From contig NZ_JBIPKH010000006.1 in assembly GCF_044068625.1 (NCBI RefSeq), positions 81,548 to 145,547 of the forward strand: DNA of 64,000 bases, read 5' to 3'. The stretch's first letter is position 1, and each line of letters begins with the position of its first letter. The position numbers and the translations under genes are program-made. The DNA comes from Desulfurivibrio sp044068625. Lineage in GTDB: Bacteria > Desulfobacterota > Desulfobulbia > Desulfobulbales > Desulfurivibrionaceae. The notes under the pieces were generated by a model. It was given only the letters and a program-made list of their open reading frames with translations. It was not told the DNA's origin and did not search any database. Positions 9,071 to 19,074 of the stretch are shown here, piece after piece.

Positions 9071-9844
9071 ATGAAGTTTAGGCCCTGTATCGATCTGCAT
9101 GACGGTCGGGTTAAGCAGATTGTCGGTTCCACCCTGTCCGACAGCGCTCGGGACGCCCTGACCACCAATTTTACCTCCGAGCATCCCGCCGCCTATTACG
9201 CCGAAATGTACCGGCGGGACGGGTTGACGGGTGGCCATGTGATCATGCTGGGGCCGGGTAATGGGGCGGCGGCGACTTCGGCCCTGGCCGCCTGGCCCGG
9301 AGGGCTGCAGGTCGGGGGCGGAATCACCGCCGACAACGCTGCCGAATGGCTGGAGCGGGGGGCGGCGGCGGTGATCGTCACCTCTTATGTTTTTCGTGAC
9401 GGCCGGGTGCTGGAGGAACGGCTGGAGCGCCTGGCGCGCTCCGTGGGCCGGGAACGGCTGGTCCTTGATCTCAGTTGCCGCAAGCGGGACGGGCGCTACC
9501 TGGTGGTCACCGATCGTTGGCAAAAGTTTACCGAGATGGTGGTGGATGCCGCCGCCCTGGACTATTTCTCCCGCTACTGCGCTGAGTTCCTGATCCACGC
9601 GGTGGATGTGGAGGGCAAGTGCGCCGGGGTGGCCGAGGATCTGCTGGACCTGCTGGGTCAGCATTCCCCCTTGCCCACCACCTATGCCGGCGGGGTGGCA
9701 ACCATGGCCGACATGTATCGTATCCGTGAGTTGGGACGCGACCGGTTGGATGCCACCATCGGCAGCGCCCTGGACATTTTCGGCGGCAGTGGGGTAAAGT
9801 ACCGGGAGGCGGTTGCCTTTAACGGGGGCCAGGCGGTGGAATAA
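9071..9844 (+). CDS. hisA: ProFAR isomerase, eukaryotic-type HisA
   Basis: Isomerises the ProFAR intermediate of histidine biosynthesis using a (beta/alpha)8 barrel. The 257-residue product opens with FRPCIDLHDGRVKQIVG and contains a GGHVIMLGPGN segment, LQVGGGIT, and a TYAGGVATMADM phosphate-binding strand. This arrangement matches the eukaryote-like HIS6/HisA branch rather than the common bacterial one. No other his genes are nearby, so the pathway is scattered. The start ATG overlaps no neighbour and follows the previous stop by 11 bp. Confidence 0.88.
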   Translation: MKFRPCIDLHDGRVKQIVGSTLSDSARDALTTNFTSEHPAAYYAEMYRRDGLTGGHVIMLGPGNGAAATSALAAWPGGLQVGGGITADNAAEWLERGAAAVIVTSYVFRDGRVLEERLERLARSVGRERLVLDLSCRKRDGRYLVVTDRWQKFTEMVVDAAALDYFSRYCAEFLIHAVDVEGKCAGVAEDLLDLLGQHSPLPTTYAGGVATMADMYRIRELGRDRLDATIGSALDIFGGSGVKYREAVAFNGGQAVE

Positions 9845-9912
9845 GCCGCGGCGCGGCGGTGGGCTTTGCGGTTTCTGCCGCCCTGCTCCCTGTTCACTGA
9901 CGAGGGGGGTGT

Positions 9913-10806
9913 GTGGCCGGCGAGCGGCAGGAAAAGCTGATTCGTGAATTTATCGATCGGATGCCGAGTCTCCCCACCACCGTCACCAAGGTGTTGGAGA
10001 TCTGCAACCAGCCCGATACTTCGCCCAATGACCTCAATCGGGTTATCTATCTGGATCCGGTACTCACCGGCCAGGTTCTCAGGCTGATCAATTCCGCCTA
10101 CTACTCCCTGCCCAATCAGATCGGCTCCCTGACCCGGGCCATCATCATGCTGGGCATCAACACCGTTAAAAATCTGGCTCTGAGTACGGCCGTTCTGGGC
10201 AGTTTGGGCCGGACCGATTCATTTCACGCCCTGGATATGGACCAGTTCTGGACCCACTCCCTGGGAGTGGGGGTCACCGCCAAGTCCCTGGCGGCCCGGC
10301 GGGGCATCGTCCGGCAGCAGCGGGAGGAGTTTTTTGTCGCCGGCCTGCTGCACGATCTGGGCAAAATTCCTTTAAACGCCTGCTTCCCGGAAGAGTATGG
10401 CCGGATCCTGGAGCTGGCCGCCACCAAGCGGGTGCCCCTGGATCGGGTCGAGGTGGCGGTTTTGGGCCTGGATCACTGCCGGGTGGGGCGGATGATCGGC
10501 GAAAAGTGGCAACTGAGTCCCGGCCTGGTGGAGCTGCTGGCCGGTCATCATCGCATTGTCGAGGCCGAGCGGGAGAGCCCCGAAGGGGAGAAGGCCGCCC
10601 TGACCGGCCTGGTCTCCCTGGCCGACGCCTATGTTAATCTGCTGGGCCTGGGGTCGGCCGGCAACCGCTATCCCGATCGGGAGGCCCTGAAGATTCTGGC
10701 CCGTACCTGGGGGGTCAACCGGCAAACCCTGACGGAATTGGATTCCGAGGTGCGCCAGGAGATCGAAAAGGCTAAGATATTCCTGGCGGTGGCCGCCGCC
10801 GCCTAG
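9913..10806 (+). CDS. HDOD-domain signalling protein
   Basis: A 297-residue protein made almost entirely of an HDOD domain, a degenerate HD-superfamily module found in bacterial signalling and stress proteins. Typical segments are MPSLPTTVTKVLEICN at the N-terminus, YLDPVLTGQVLRLINSAYY, a LGINTVKNLALS helix, and LLHDLGKIPLN, which keeps an HD pair. No receiver or output domain is attached. I chose the GTG at 9913 because GAGGGGGG precedes it. The molecular target is unknown. Confidence 0.85.
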   Translation: MAGERQEKLIREFIDRMPSLPTTVTKVLEICNQPDTSPNDLNRVIYLDPVLTGQVLRLINSAYYSLPNQIGSLTRAIIMLGINTVKNLALSTAVLGSLGRTDSFHALDMDQFWTHSLGVGVTAKSLAARRGIVRQQREEFFVAGLLHDLGKIPLNACFPEEYGRILELAATKRVPLDRVEVAVLGLDHCRVGRMIGEKWQLSPGLVELLAGHHRIVEAERESPEGEKAALTGLVSLADAYVNLLGLGSAGNRYPDREALKILARTWGVNRQTLTELDSEVRQEIEKAKIFLAVAAAA

Positions 10807-10846
10807 TTTGAGGCGGAGCCAGGTTGCAAAAAAGGAGGGGGCAGAA

Positions 10847-11767
10847 ATGAGCATCAAGGTGAAATTTTGGGGGGTGCGGGGTTCGGTGCCCTGCCCGGGG
10901 CCGGAGACGGTCCGCTATGGGGGTAATACCGCCTGTATCGAAGTCCGTTTTCCCGAACTTGACAACCGCCTGCTGATCATCGATGCCGGCTCGGGCTTAA
11001 GGGGGTTGGGCAACCACATAATGGCCCACGATTTCAAACGGGGGGCTCTGGATCTCGCCATCTTTCTGACCCATACCCATTGGGACCATATCATGGGCTT
11101 CCCCTTCTTTGTCCCCATCTATGTGCCGGGCAACCGCCTCACCGTCCACGGCCCGGTCAGCTACGAGCAGGATACCCTGCGGGGGATTGTCGGCGGCCAG
11201 TTGACCTATCGCTATTTCCCGGTTCGGGAGGTAGAACTGGCGGCCGAGGTCGATTATGTCGAGCTCAAGGAGGGGCGGCTGGACCTGGGTGATGGCATTA
11301 CCCTGGTGACCCGCTACCTCAACCATCCGGTTCTCTGCCTGGGCTACCGGATCGAGTATGGCGGCAAGGTATTCTGCACCGCCTACGACACCGAACCCTA
11401 CCGCAACCTGTTTATCACCGATCCCGCCGATCCTTCCTATGATGAGGAGATGGCTCGGGAAGGGGAGGAGGTGGCGGCGGAGCAGAACCGGCTGGTGACC
11501 GATTTTTTCACCGGCGCCGATCTGTTGATTCACGACACCCAATACACCGAAGAGGAGTTTTTTCCGGCCAAGGTGGGGTGGGGCCACTCCTCCTTTGAGT
11601 ACGCCTTGGCGGCGGCCTCCCGGGCCGGGGTCAAACGGCTGGCGCTTTTCCACCACGATCCCGACCGCAGCGATGATCAGCTGGACCAGCTGGCCCTGCG
11701 CTACGGGGGGCAGCGCGACGGACTGGAGGTGTTCTGCGCCCGGGAGGGGATGGAGCTTACCCTGTAG
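10847..11767 (+). CDS. metallo-beta-lactamase-fold hydrolase
   Basis: A 306-residue member of the metallo-beta-lactamase superfamily with the metal-binding THTHWDHIMGFPFF (HxHxDH) motif near residue 80. Later ligands include an HDTQY segment and the final HHDP. The start KVKFWGVRGSVPCPGP is typical of the ElaC/PhnP-like subgroup, often seen next to signalling genes. The ATG at 10847 follows AAGGAGGGGG. An in-frame extension to 10808 lacks a ribosome-binding site. The substrate is not predictable, perhaps a cyclic nucleotide or phosphodiester. Confidence 0.85.
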   Translation: MSIKVKFWGVRGSVPCPGPETVRYGGNTACIEVRFPELDNRLLIIDAGSGLRGLGNHIMAHDFKRGALDLAIFLTHTHWDHIMGFPFFVPIYVPGNRLTVHGPVSYEQDTLRGIVGGQLTYRYFPVREVELAAEVDYVELKEGRLDLGDGITLVTRYLNHPVLCLGYRIEYGGKVFCTAYDTEPYRNLFITDPADPSYDEEMAREGEEVAAEQNRLVTDFFTGADLLIHDTQYTEEEFFPAKVGWGHSSFEYALAAASRAGVKRLALFHHDPDRSDDQLDQLALRYGGQRDGLEVFCAREGMELTL

Positions 11768-11887
11768 GAAGTCGTTGCAGCGGGAAAACAGTTAACCAGG
11801 CAGGTGATTATGCCGAAAGATTAAGCAGGAGGAGGCTTGCTGCCCGCGGCCGGGATCTGGGTCGCCAACCTTTTTGAGGCTGCTTGC

Positions 11888-12313
11888 ATGGTTATCTCGG
11901 ATGAATTCAAATTTCCCCGGGTTGTGCCGGTGGACCCGTTCCGCAAGGAACGCAAGGTGGAAGCGGTTTTTGCCATCCCGGCCATCGCCAGGATCGGGGC
12001 CTTCAAACAGGGCTGGAACCGCAACCGGCAAGAGGAGCGGCCGCCTCCCCGGCGGCATCGCCTGCGGCCGGAAGAGGAACATGAGGTGCGGCGGCAGGTG
12101 GAACAGGCCAATCGCAACTTTGAAAACCATGGAATTTTGTTGCGGTTGCTCCTCACGCGAACCGATGAAGGCTATCAGCTGGATGTTTACGACTGCACCG
12201 GTGACACGGAGTGCCGGGTGGCCAGCGACCTCCAGGTTACCTTCGAAGAGCTGCCGGCCCTGCTTCGCAACCTGGAAGAGGAGGCGGGACTGCTGATTGA
12301 CACCATTACCTGA
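11888..12313 (+). CDS. hypothetical protein, FlaG-like C-terminal half
   Basis: A 141-residue cytoplasmic protein. The ATG at 11888 has GAGG about eight bases upstream. The N-terminal half is basic and proline-rich (RPPPRRHR). The C-terminal ~70 residues run as helix, beta hairpin (LLRLLLTRTDEGYQLDVYD) and helix ending in GLLIDTI, which resembles the layout of FlaG flagellar proteins. The likeness is by pattern only and could be chance. It is the last gene before the dsr operon. Confidence 0.55.
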   Translation: MVISDEFKFPRVVPVDPFRKERKVEAVFAIPAIARIGAFKQGWNRNRQEERPPPRRHRLRPEEEHEVRRQVEQANRNFENHGILLRLLLTRTDEGYQLDVYDCTGDTECRVASDLQVTFEELPALLRNLEEEAGLLIDTIT

Positions 12314-12330
12314 AATCCGTTTTTTTTGTC

Positions 12331-12359
12331 TTGAAATCCCCTGGCAAACATGCTACCAA
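12331..12359 (+). promoter_or_regulatory. weak candidate promoter of the dsr operon
   Basis: TTGAAA (12331-12336), 17 bp, then TACCAA (12354-12359) preceded by an extended TGC. The -10 is poor. Its value is mainly positional: it sits just upstream of a perfect inverted repeat and the RsbRD-dsrMKJOP genes. Confidence 0.3.
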
Positions 12360-12369
12360 TGCCCCTTAA

Positions 12370-12391
12370 ATTCTGAATGACAATTCAGAAT
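12370..12391. promoter_or_regulatory. perfect 9-bp inverted repeat upstream of the dsr operon
   Basis: ATTCTGAAT (12370-12378) and ATTCAGAAT (12383-12391) are exact reverse complements separated by GACA. The site lies 50 bp before the first gene of the dsr operon and just after a candidate promoter, so it could be an operator for a dimeric repressor or activator. It has no T-run and is too A/T-rich to look like a terminator. The cognate regulator is not identified. Confidence 0.5.
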
Positions 12392-12441
12392 GGCCGCTGG
12401 ATAGAGGTGGGAGGCGGCCATAAGGGAGGAGGGAGAAGGGG

Positions 12442-13020
12442 ATGCGGTTGTTTGAGTTCCTGCGGGACAACAAGGGGGATATTCAGGAGCGCTGGGTCAA
12501 TCTGGTGCTGGACAGTTATTCCGAGGATGCCGCCGCCATCTTCAAACGAGAACAGGATCGCTTCGCCAATCCGGTGGGTTACAGCACCCGCCACACCCTC
12601 ACCACTCTCTACTCTCTCCTTTTCGATCACGACACCCCCCAGTTCGATCAGTTGCGCCCGGCCCTGGAAGACTTTATCAAGATTCGGGCGGTTCAGACCT
12701 TCACTCCCGCCTCGGCGGTGGCTTTTGTCTATGACCTCAAGGGGGTGATCCGCAAGGCGGTCAGCCGCGACCGCGCCGTGGAAGCGGGCTCCGTTGACTG
12801 GGAGCAGCTCCACGACACCCTGGACACCGTGGCCCTTCAGGTTTTCGACCTCTATATGGCTTGTCGGGAGCGGCTCTACAAGACCCAACTCAATGAATAC
12901 AAAAGCATGAATCATATGCTGACCCAGCACGGCTGCCCCGCGGCTGGTCTGGCCGATGATACCACGAAGTTAATGGCGGATGTTCATCCTCTTAATATTC
13001 ACAGCAACGAAGCGAGGTAA
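12442..13020 (+). CDS. RsbRD N-terminal-domain protein of the dsr operon
   Basis: A 192-residue helical protein resembling the RsbRD N-terminal (globin-like sensor) domain: MRLFEFLRDNKGDIQERWVN at the start, then a bundle of amphipathic helices. Genes of this family commonly precede dsrM in sulfate reducers, which matches the position here (6 bp before dsrM). It has no STAS or kinase output domain. A sensory or regulatory role for the Dsr membrane complex is inferred. A strong ribosome-binding site (GGAGGAGGGAGAAGGGG) precedes the ATG. Confidence 0.8.
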   Translation: MRLFEFLRDNKGDIQERWVNLVLDSYSEDAAAIFKREQDRFANPVGYSTRHTLTTLYSLLFDHDTPQFDQLRPALEDFIKIRAVQTFTPASAVAFVYDLKGVIRKAVSRDRAVEAGSVDWEQLHDTLDTVALQVFDLYMACRERLYKTQLNEYKSMNHMLTQHGCPAAGLADDTTKLMADVHPLNIHSNEAR

Positions 13021-13026
13021 CGGTCA

Positions 13027-14079
13027 ATGAGAGTCCTGAAAGCCCTGATCGCGGTCGTGGCATTGATCCTGGTCGCCCTGGTGGTGGCTCAGGTTCCCGG
13101 TGGGCAAAGCCTGCTTGGGATAGTGCTTCCCTACCTGGCATTTGCCATCTTCCTGGGAGGCTTTATCTACAAGATTGTGGAGTGGGCCAAGTCGCCGGTG
13201 CCCTTCCGCATCCCCACCACCTGCGGGCAGGCAAACTCCCTGCCCTGGATCAAGCAGAACAAGCTTGATTGCCCGTCCACCAAAGCCGGGGTGGTTGGCC
13301 GGATGGCCCTGGAGATCCTGCTCTTCCGCTCATTGTTCCGTAACACCAGGGCCTCGATCCATGACGGTCCCAAGCTGGCCTACGGCTCCAATAAATGGCT
13401 CTGGCTCTTCGCCCTGCTCTTCCATTACAGCTTCCTGGTGATTGTCCTGCGCCATATGCGGCTCTTCACCGATCCCGTTGCCTCCTTTATCCTGCCGCTG
13501 GAGTTTATTGACGGCTTCCTCGAGGTGGGGGCCACCACCATCTACCAGAGCAGCTTCATTCTGCTGGCGGCGGTCTCCTTCCTCTTCCTGCGGCGGCTGG
13601 TGCGGCCCTACCTGCGCTACATCTCCTTGCCCGCCGACTACTTCCCCCTGCTGCTGATCTTTGCCATCGGCCTGAGCGGCATCCTGATGCGCCATGTTTT
13701 CCGGACCGACGTGGTCACGGTCAAGGAACTGGCCGTGGGCCTGGCCACCTTTTCGCCCAGCATCAATGGTGAGATCGGGGTTATCTTTTTCGTTCACGTC
13801 TTTCTGGTCTCCGTGCTGATGGCCTACTTCCCCTTCAGCAAGCTGATGCACCTGGGCGGGATCTTCATGAGTCCCACCCGCAACATGGCCAACAACAGCC
13901 GGATGGTGCATCACGTCAACCCCTGGAACGACCCCAAGATCAAGCCCCACTCCTACGCCTCTTACGAGGACGAGTTCCGCGAGTTCATGGTTGACGCGGG
14001 ACTCCCCGTGGAGAAGGAGTTGCCGGCCGCCGCTCCGGAGGAAGAAGCTCCGGCCGCCGAGGAAAACACGGATAAGTAG
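13027..14079 (+). CDS. dsrM: DsrM, membrane cytochrome b subunit of DsrMKJOP
   Basis: A 350-residue integral membrane protein of the NarI-like type that carries heme b and exchanges electrons with menaquinone. It has an N-terminal pair of hydrophobic segments, the signature WAKSPVPFRIPTTCGQ, and further membrane helices with His residues in LLFHYSFLVIVLRHMR and LMRHVFR. The C-terminal tail is Ala/Glu-rich. Gene order M-K-J-O-P is intact. In the family DsrM works with DsrK, moving electrons toward the DsrC trisulfide on the cytoplasmic side. Confidence 0.94.
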   Translation: MRVLKALIAVVALILVALVVAQVPGGQSLLGIVLPYLAFAIFLGGFIYKIVEWAKSPVPFRIPTTCGQANSLPWIKQNKLDCPSTKAGVVGRMALEILLFRSLFRNTRASIHDGPKLAYGSNKWLWLFALLFHYSFLVIVLRHMRLFTDPVASFILPLEFIDGFLEVGATTIYQSSFILLAAVSFLFLRRLVRPYLRYISLPADYFPLLLIFAIGLSGILMRHVFRTDVVTVKELAVGLATFSPSINGEIGVIFFVHVFLVSVLMAYFPFSKLMHLGGIFMSPTRNMANNSRMVHHVNPWNDPKIKPHSYASYEDEFREFMVDAGLPVEKELPAAAPEEEAPAAEENTDK

Positions 14080-14150
14080 GGGTGCCAGGCAGACGGCTGC
14101 TCCGAGAGAAAGCCTTGTTTGCTAAAAACTTCAGATAAGGAACGACGACA

Positions 14151-15797
<1,647 letters not shown>

Positions 15798-15800
15798 AAC

Positions 15801-16184
15801 ATGTACGGCAGCGGACGAATCATCCCATCTCTGATAGTTTTTGTCGGTCTGATGACCTTTGCTATCTGGTACAACGCCGGCAAGGCCCAGCAGCCACCAG
15901 ATCTTGAGAAACCCGCCGAGTATGAGGAGTGTGTGCGCGATACCCAGTTTATGCGGGAATCCCACATGGTCCTGCTCCACGAGTGGCGCGACGATATCCT
16001 GCGTAAGAGTGGCCAGCGCACCGGGGTTACCGCCAGCGGCCTGCGCTATGATCGCAGCTTGCAGAAAGGTTGCATGAACTGTCATGACGACAAGAAGAAA
16101 TTCTGCGATGAGTGCCACAATTACGCGGCGGTTACGCCGGACTGCTGGGGATGCCATCTCGAACCGACCAAGGAGGCCAGATAA
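15801..16184 (+). CDS. dsrJ: DsrJ, triheme cytochrome c
   Basis: A 127-residue periplasmic cytochrome anchored by one N-terminal membrane segment (residues ~7-24). Exactly three c-type heme motifs are present: CMNCH (91-95), CDECH (102-106) and CWGCH (115-119). That is the count expected for DsrJ, the periplasmic electron carrier of the complex. A GGAGG ribosome-binding site lies inside the end of dsrK. Confidence 0.95.
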   Translation: MYGSGRIIPSLIVFVGLMTFAIWYNAGKAQQPPDLEKPAEYEECVRDTQFMRESHMVLLHEWRDDILRKSGQRTGVTASGLRYDRSLQKGCMNCHDDKKKFCDECHNYAAVTPDCWGCHLEPTKEAR

Positions 16185-16186
16185 AG

Positions 16187-17005
16187 ATGAAGAAGGACAG
16201 GCGAGATTTTCTTAAACTGGCCGGAGTTGCGGCAGCCGCCGGGATCGGCTCCACCTCCGCCTTTCAATCGTTGCTCGGCGGAGAGGCCGAGGCCGCCGGC
16301 TTGGCCCGCTTCGGTGCCGCCAAGAAGAGTACCGACGGCACCCGTTTGGGGATGGCGATCGATATTCGCAAGTTTGCCGAAAACCGGGGGTTGGCCCAAC
16401 GCTGTATCGAGGCCTGCCACTCCATTCATAACGTGCCCGATTTCCGCAACGCCAAGGATGAGATCAAGTGGCTCTGGAACGAAAAATTTGAAAATGTTTT
16501 CGTTAAAGATACCCACCACCGCCAGAGCCCCGCACTGCAGGGCTTACCGGTTCTGACCCTGTGCAACCACTGCGACAAGCCCCCCTGCGTGCGGGCCTGC
16601 CCCACCAAGGCCACCTTCAAGAAGGAGGATGGGATTGTCGGGATGGATTACCATCGCTGCATCGGCTGCCGGTTCTGCATGGCGGCCTGTCCCTACGGGG
16701 CCCGGAGCTTCAACTGGCGCGACCCCCGGGGTACCGACGATAAGGACCGCCCCTTTATCCGCGAGTTGAACCAGAAATATCCGGCCCGGACCCGGGGAGT
16801 GGTGGAGAAGTGCAACTTCTGCACCGAGCGTCTGGCGGTGGGGGAACTGCCGGCCTGTGTGGAGCTGGCCGCCCCCCATGGCGCCATGTTCTTTGGTGAT
16901 CTCAACGATCCCAATTCGGAAATCAGCCGGGTGCTGCGGGAGAAGTTCACGATCCAGCGACGCCCGTCCCTGGGAACCTATCCATCCGTTTTCTATATCA
17001 TTTAA
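16187..17005 (+). CDS. dsrO: DsrO, periplasmic ferredoxin-like subunit
   Basis: A 272-residue Tat-exported iron-sulfur protein. The twin-arginine signal is KKDRRDFLKLAG at the N-terminus. Ferredoxin motifs follow: CNHCDKPPCVRACP, CIGCRFCMAACPYG and CNFCTERLAVGELPACVE, enough cysteines for several [4Fe-4S] clusters. In the complex it passes electrons between DsrJ and DsrP on the periplasmic side. The ATG at 16187 begins just after the dsrJ stop and has an AAGGAGG ribosome-binding site; the frame is open further upstream inside dsrJ, which I reject. Confidence 0.95.
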   Translation: MKKDRRDFLKLAGVAAAAGIGSTSAFQSLLGGEAEAAGLARFGAAKKSTDGTRLGMAIDIRKFAENRGLAQRCIEACHSIHNVPDFRNAKDEIKWLWNEKFENVFVKDTHHRQSPALQGLPVLTLCNHCDKPPCVRACPTKATFKKEDGIVGMDYHRCIGCRFCMAACPYGARSFNWRDPRGTDDKDRPFIRELNQKYPARTRGVVEKCNFCTERLAVGELPACVELAAPHGAMFFGDLNDPNSEISRVLREKFTIQRRPSLGTYPSVFYII

Positions 17006-17016
17006 GGTGAGCCGTC

Positions 17017-18198
17017 ATGATTGAAAAAGCACTACAGGGGAGTAAGGGATACTGGACCTGGGTCGCCTTTCTGCTGGCCGTGATGGCCATGGGTGGTGCC
17101 TTCTACGCCCAGCAGTGGAACTATGGCCTGGGGATCACCGGGATGAGCCGGGATGTGAGCTGGGGGCTTTATATCTCCCAGTTTACCTTCCTGGTCGGGG
17201 TCGCCGCCGGCGGTTTGATGCTGGTTTTGCCCTATTATCTGCATAACTATAAGGATTTCGGCCGGATTACCATCCTGGGCGAGTTCATGGCCATTGCCGC
17301 CGTCATCATGTGTCTGATGTTTATCATCGCCGACCTGGGCCAGCCGATGCGGGCCCTGAACGTGCTGCTCCATCCCACCCCCCAGTCCATGCTCTTCTGG
17401 GATATGATCGTCCTTAACGGTTATCTGGCCTTGAACCTGGTCTGCGGCTGGGCGATTCTCAGCGCCGAGTACAAGGGGGTCAAGTACGCCAACTGGGTCA
17501 AGCCCTTTATCTATCTTTCCATCCCCTGGGCTGTCAGTATCCACACCGTAACCGCTTTTCTCTATGCCGGTTTGCCGGGTCGTGACTACTGGCTCACCGC
17601 CATTCTGGCCCCCCGCTTCCTGGCCTCGGCCTTTGCCGCCGGCCCGGCCCTGCTGCTGCTGGTGGCCCTGATCCTGGAGCGCAACACCCTGTTCCGGGTG
17701 GGCCGGGTGGCCAAGGACAAGCTGGTAACCATCATCACTTACGCGGCGGTGATCAACTTTTTCTTCCTGGGTTGTGAATTCTTCTCCGCCTTCTACAGCC
17801 AGTATCCCAGTAAGATCTACACCAAGGCCTACCTCTTCTGGGGCCTGCAGCAGGGTGACACGGTTTATAACAACCTGGCGATCTACATGCGCCTGTCGGT
17901 ACTGATCGGGATCATCGGCATCATTCTGATCCTGATGGCCCGCTCCCGCAAATCCGATATCATGCTGGGCCTCTCCTGCCTCTTGATCTTCCTTTCCCTC
18001 TGGATCGACAAGGGTCTGGGGATGGTGCTGGGCGGCTTTGTCCCCAATCCGCTGGGCGGGGTCACCGAGTACTACCCCACCGTCCAGGAGTTGGGGATCA
18101 CCGCCGCCGTATGGGCCACCGGTTTTCTGATCCTGACCATCCTTTACAAGGTGGCGATCAGCGTTAAGCTGGAGCAGGAGTTGAAGCAACCATCATAA
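17017..18198 (+). CDS. dsrP: DsrP, NrfD-like membrane subunit
   Basis: A 393-residue NrfD/PsrC-family integral membrane protein with about ten hydrophobic helices. In the family it exchanges electrons with menaquinone and partners DsrO. Typical segments are SWGLYISQFTFLVGVAAGG near the N-terminus, LGQPMRALNVLLHPTPQSMLFWD, and WIDKGLGMVLGGFVPNPLGG near the C-terminus. It is the last dsr gene, followed 44 bp later by a strong intrinsic terminator. Confidence 0.95.
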   Translation: MIEKALQGSKGYWTWVAFLLAVMAMGGAFYAQQWNYGLGITGMSRDVSWGLYISQFTFLVGVAAGGLMLVLPYYLHNYKDFGRITILGEFMAIAAVIMCLMFIIADLGQPMRALNVLLHPTPQSMLFWDMIVLNGYLALNLVCGWAILSAEYKGVKYANWVKPFIYLSIPWAVSIHTVTAFLYAGLPGRDYWLTAILAPRFLASAFAAGPALLLLVALILERNTLFRVGRVAKDKLVTIITYAAVINFFFLGCEFFSAFYSQYPSKIYTKAYLFWGLQQGDTVYNNLAIYMRLSVLIGIIGIILILMARSRKSDIMLGLSCLLIFLSLWIDKGLGMVLGGFVPNPLGGVTEYYPTVQELGITAAVWATGFLILTILYKVAISVKLEQELKQPS

Positions 18199-18242
18199 GC
18201 GGGACCCTGATTAGCGGGTTACATTGCCGTTACCTAGTTCAA

Positions 18243-18281
18243 GGAAGCAGGTTCGCCCATGGCGAGCCTGCTTCCTTTTTT
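18243..18281 (+). terminator. intrinsic terminator of the dsr operon
   Basis: GGAAGCAGGTTCGCC (18243-18257) pairs with GGCGAGCCTGCTTCC (18261-18275) over 15 positions with one G-T wobble, a CAT loop, then TTTTTT. It is among the strongest terminators in the window and separates dsrP from pgeF. An ATG within the loop is in frame with pgeF but is unlikely to be its start. Confidence 0.92.
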
Positions 18282-18321
18282 GTCTCAGATCAGGCCGACT
18301 GCATCTGGGATTGGAAAATTT

Positions 18322-19074
18322 ATGGGTCTGGAAATTCTTAGCTACCAGCAGTTTGCCACCATGGACCCCCCGTTACCCCATGGCTCCTTCGCCCGGGGCG
18401 GTGGGGTTAGTGTCGGCCCCTACGACTCGCTGAACCTCAGTTACGGGGTGGGGGACGACCCCGATAGGGTGGGGGAAAACCGCCGCCGGATAAGGGAGGC
18501 TTTGGGCTTGCGGGCCCTGGTCTCCTGTCGCCAGATCCACGGCACCGGAATCTACGTGCTGCGGGAGCCGCTGACGGCGGATCTGGAGGTGGCGGGTTAT
18601 GACGCCCTGATCTCCCCCTGGCCCCAGATCGGCCTGCTGATCCAGCAGGCCGACTGCCAGGCGGTGATGCTCCACGACCCCCGGCTGGGGGTGGCGGCCA
18701 ATATTCATGTGGGCTGGCGGGGCAGCGTGGCCAAGATCATCGCCCGGGTCCTGGCCCTGATGGTGGCGGAGTTCGGCTGCCGTCCCCGGGAGCTGGTGGC
18801 CGCCATCAGCCCGTCGCTGGGGCCCTGCTGCGCTGAATTCATCAACTACCGCCGGGAGTTGCCGCCGGAGTTCCATCCTTACCGGCTGGGAGCAGACCAC
18901 TTTGATTTCTGGGCCATCAGCCGGGAGCAGTTGCGGCAGGAAGGAGTTCCGGACCAGCATATTGCAACGGCGGGGATCTGCACCCGCTGTAATACCAACT
19001 ACTTTTCCCATCGCCGGGATGGCCGTTGCGGCCGCAACGGTTCGGTGATCGCCCCCCGGACCTCCAGCCCATGA
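18322..19074 (+). CDS. pgeF: PgeF-type laccase-domain protein
   Basis: A 250-residue member of the YfiH/PgeF (Cu-oxidase_4) family, which removes misincorporated L-Ser from peptidoglycan precursors or acts on purine nucleosides. Family motifs seen: a YGVGDD segment, a RQIHGTG loop, QQADCQAVML, IHVGWRGSVA, SPSLGPCCAEF and the C-terminal CTRCNTNYFSHRRDG. The ATG at 18322 is chosen because an upstream ATG (18259) lies in the dsr terminator hairpin. The stop overlaps the rsmB start (ATGA, 19071-19074). Confidence 0.88.
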   Translation: MGLEILSYQQFATMDPPLPHGSFARGGGVSVGPYDSLNLSYGVGDDPDRVGENRRRIREALGLRALVSCRQIHGTGIYVLREPLTADLEVAGYDALISPWPQIGLLIQQADCQAVMLHDPRLGVAANIHVGWRGSVAKIIARVLALMVAEFGCRPRELVAAISPSLGPCCAEFINYRRELPPEFHPYRLGADHFDFWAISREQLRQEGVPDQHIATAGICTRCNTNYFSHRRDGRCGRNGSVIAPRTSSP

